From contig NZ_AOGZ02000014.1 in the NCBI RefSeq assembly GCF_000332515.2, positions 2,000,001 to 2,064,000 on the forward strand: 64,000 bases of DNA, given 5' to 3'. A model generated the notes under the pieces. The model was given only the letters and a program-made list of their open reading frames with translations. It ran no database searches and was not told where the DNA came from. Below, piece by piece: positions 62,543 to 64,000 of the stretch. Within the stretch, counting starts at the first letter, position 1; every line of letters starts with the position of its first letter. This stretch comes from Leptospira wolbachii serovar Codice str. CDC. Lineage in GTDB: Bacteria; Spirochaetota; Leptospiria; Leptospirales; Leptospiraceae. Both the position numbers and the translations under genes were made by a program.

Positions 62543-63580
62543 CTATAATTCTGGATTGATGATAAAACGAATGGGATTTCCTTTTTTCTCTTCCAAAGCA
62601 TGTAAAAACTCATTGGTTTCTTCTAACTTATGAACTCCGCTAATCGATTTTGTTAAACTTAATTTTTTATCTTTATAAAGTTGAATGAGTTCAGGGATTG
62701 CTCTTCTGTCCGATCCATAAGAACCTGTGATTCTAATTTGTCGTTCGATCAGAAAAAATGGCATCGGAATTTCTAATTTGTTTCTACCAATTCCAACAAG
62801 GACTATTCGGCCTCCGCGACTCATTGCCCGAACAGAATTTTCTATATTTGGCATATAACCAGAAAAGTCACATAACAGATCTATACCCCCCGATTTTTCT
62901 TTTAAAACTTTTCCCACTTGCATGTTTTTTTCAACTAAGATGAGTTCGTCGGCCCCGTAGGCTTTTGCATTTTCTAAGGAACCACTGTCAATGTCGACTG
63001 CAAAGATACGACCGGCTCCTAAAGCTTTTGCAATGGCAACGGCATGGATTCCGAGTCCCCCACAGCCGATGATGGCAACGGTATCGCCAGGTTTGATTTC
63101 ACCTTGGTATTTTACGGCATGGTAAGGAGTGGAGACGGCATCGGCAAGAATGGCCCCCTCTGTAAAAGGAATTTCGTCAGGCAAGTGGTGTAGATATCGT
63201 TCTTCGATTTGTAAGTATTCGGCAAAACCACCCCGTTGGTTGAATCCAAGCACTCCGATTTCTTCGCAAAGATTTTCCCTGCCCGCCAAACAATGTTTAC
63301 ACTTTCCGCAAGAAGTTCCGGCGCTGACTACCACTCGGTCTCCTTTTTTGAACTTAGTGACCTCCTCTCCAATTTCATCCACAACCCCGGATGTTTCATG
63401 TCCAGGGACACAGGGACTATAACTGGCTTTCATTTTTCCATGAAGAACCAAGTGGATGTCTGACCCACAAATTCCACAGGCTTTGACTTTGATTTTTACT
63501 TGGTTGGGAAGAAGAGTAGGGAGATCCAATTCTTGAATTTCAAGAGATCTGGCACCTGCGGGTAAAACTGCTGCTTTCAT
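62543..63580 (-). CDS. Zinc-dependent alcohol dehydrogenase (MDR)
   Basis: 345-residue NAD(P)-dependent medium-chain dehydrogenase. Catalytic zinc: C in CGICGSDIH, H-E in PGHETSGVVDEIG. Structural zinc: CGKCKHCLAGRENLC. Cofactor-binding GCGGLGIHAVAIAKALGAG, then FAVDID suggests NAD. The ATG overlaps the stop of the upstream gene (ATGA). An 8-bp hairpin, ATCCAGAA/TTCTGGAT at 62534-62556, covers the stop codon. Substrate not determinable. Confidence 0.93.
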   Translation of the reverse strand: MKAAVLPAGARSLEIQELDLPTLLPNQVKIKVKACGICGSDIHLVLHGKMKASYSPCVPGHETSGVVDEIGEEVTKFKKGDRVVVSAGTSCGKCKHCLAGRENLCEEIGVLGFNQRGGFAEYLQIEERYLHHLPDEIPFTEGAILADAVSTPYHAVKYQGEIKPGDTVAIIGCGGLGIHAVAIAKALGAGRIFAVDIDSGSLENAKAYGADELILVEKNMQVGKVLKEKSGGIDLLCDFSGYMPNIENSVRAMSRGGRIVLVGIGRNKLEIPMPFFLIERQIRITGSYGSDRRAIPELIQLYKDKKLSLTKSISGVHKLEETNEFLHALEEKKGNPIRFIINPEL

Positions 63581-64000
63581 TGAAAGATTCCATCTAACTC
63601 CGTCAACATGTCGCTTGCATCCGTTTCATTCAATTGTTCTAACGTTACTTCGATTGTATCAGTGAGATAGTATTTATAATTTTTATATGAGGACAAAAAA
63701 GTTTTTAGTTTCTCTTTTTCATCATCGGAAAGTCGGTTTTCCATATTGAGCTTACATAAGGCAAGAACAGCGAAAGCAGATTTTAATTCATCAGAATTAG
63801 AAGCAATGACAAAGAGTTCGCGAATGTCTAACTCAGCAAAAGTGGGAAGTAAATCGGAGATAAGTTCCATGGCACCGATGGGAATGGCTCGGTCGAGGGA
63901 TTTGACATAATTCAGCAAGACTCGATAACTTTTTGAGTCACCTACATAGGATAAAAGATAAACCATACCAGATAATAGTGATTTATGATATCCCCAACTC
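63577..64000 (-). CDS. Helical repeat protein, 5' end beyond window (partial)
   Basis: The minus-strand frame is open to the right edge: residues upstream of the first visible ATG (63966) read SWGYHKSLLSG, so the real start lies outside the window. The visible 141 residues are all helical, with pairs such as RAIPIGAMELISDLLPTFAE and ELKSAFAVLALCKLNMENRL that resemble HEAT-like repeats. Its stop overlaps the alcohol dehydrogenase start, so the two are coupled. Function unknown. Confidence 0.7.
   Translation of the reverse strand, partial: SWGYHKSLLSGMVYLLSYVGDSKSYRVLLNYVKSLDRAIPIGAMELISDLLPTFAELDIRELFVIASNSDELKSAFAVLALCKLNMENRLSDDEKEKLKTFLSSYKNYKYYLTDTIEVTLEQLNETDASDMLTELDGIFQ

Overview
This window looks like a chromosomal segment of a spirochaete of the genus Leptospira, probably a saprophytic-clade species. 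That is an inference from several traits seen together: AT-rich DNA, many TTG and GTG starts, spirochaete-style lipoprotein signals with loose lipoboxes (SLVSC, FVNC, FLTNC), a phasin-related small protein, many outer-membrane proteins ending in F, and two SpoIIE-type phosphatases with multi-pass membrane sensors. The species cannot be named from sequence alone. I see no prophage, transposase, CRISPR array, rRNA or replication origin.

Layout. 1-5.1 kb: TonB-dependent receptor coupled to a lipoprotein, then ilvD. 5.1-8.4 kb (minus): pirin, an outer-membrane protein gene frameshifted at a 7-T run, and a PAS histidine kinase. 8.5-12.3 kb: a zinc-ribbon/beta-propeller-like protein coupled to a 7TM-SpoIIE phosphatase. 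12.4-18.4 kb: old yellow enzyme, beta carbonic anhydrase, then an ArsR regulator whose promoter and start codon lie in a perfect 19-bp inverted repeat, followed by a double-SRPBCC protein, a membrane protein, a MATE exporter and a DUF1801 protein. 18.4-22.75 kb: AraC regulator, M24 peptidase-like protein and two tandem strictosidine-synthase-like lipoproteins.

22.75-23.55 kb is a gene-free GC-rich island holding three families of structured repeats and a tRNA-Gly. Two of the families have a second copy near 13.5 and 14.6 kb. The third is a tandem pair of 143-nt units; in the second unit the edge is identical to the 3' end of the neighbouring tRNA-Gly. This is the least explained part of the window.

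23.6-32.3 kb: M32 carboxypeptidase, FliG-like small protein, DUF423, CPBP protease, LysM/M23 peptidase, and a four-gene operon (acyl-CoA dehydrogenase, APH-type kinase, DUF6285, histidine phosphatase) that resembles 4-hydroxyacyl-CoA catabolism of the LvaABC/ACAD10-11 type. 32.4-35 kb: minus-strand operon rppH-acylphosphatase-aldo/keto reductase-lipoprotein, divergent from sixA. 35.5-41.6 kb: tRNA-Pro, phasin, paraoxonase-like lipoprotein, DUF1697, a divergent TetR/SDR pair with operator-like repeats, ruvC and a large acyl-CoA dehydrogenase. 41.6-47.3 kb: a VOC-domain remnant, lipoproteins, outer-membrane and START-domain proteins, a serine hydrolase, a methyltransferase and a TerB-like protein.

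47.3-51.6 kb: operon of metG, membrane nucleotide cyclase, a HisI-like protein with a displaced metal motif, and a rhodanese. 51.7-59.1 kb: SnoaL-like and SRPBCC proteins, a GAF-like/alpha-beta hydrolase, thyX, then FecR-with-CXXCH, outer-membrane barrel and DsbD-like genes. 59.2-64 kb: nitronate monooxygenase family, small secreted protein, second 7TM-SpoIIE phosphatase, zinc alcohol dehydrogenase and a gene running off the right edge.
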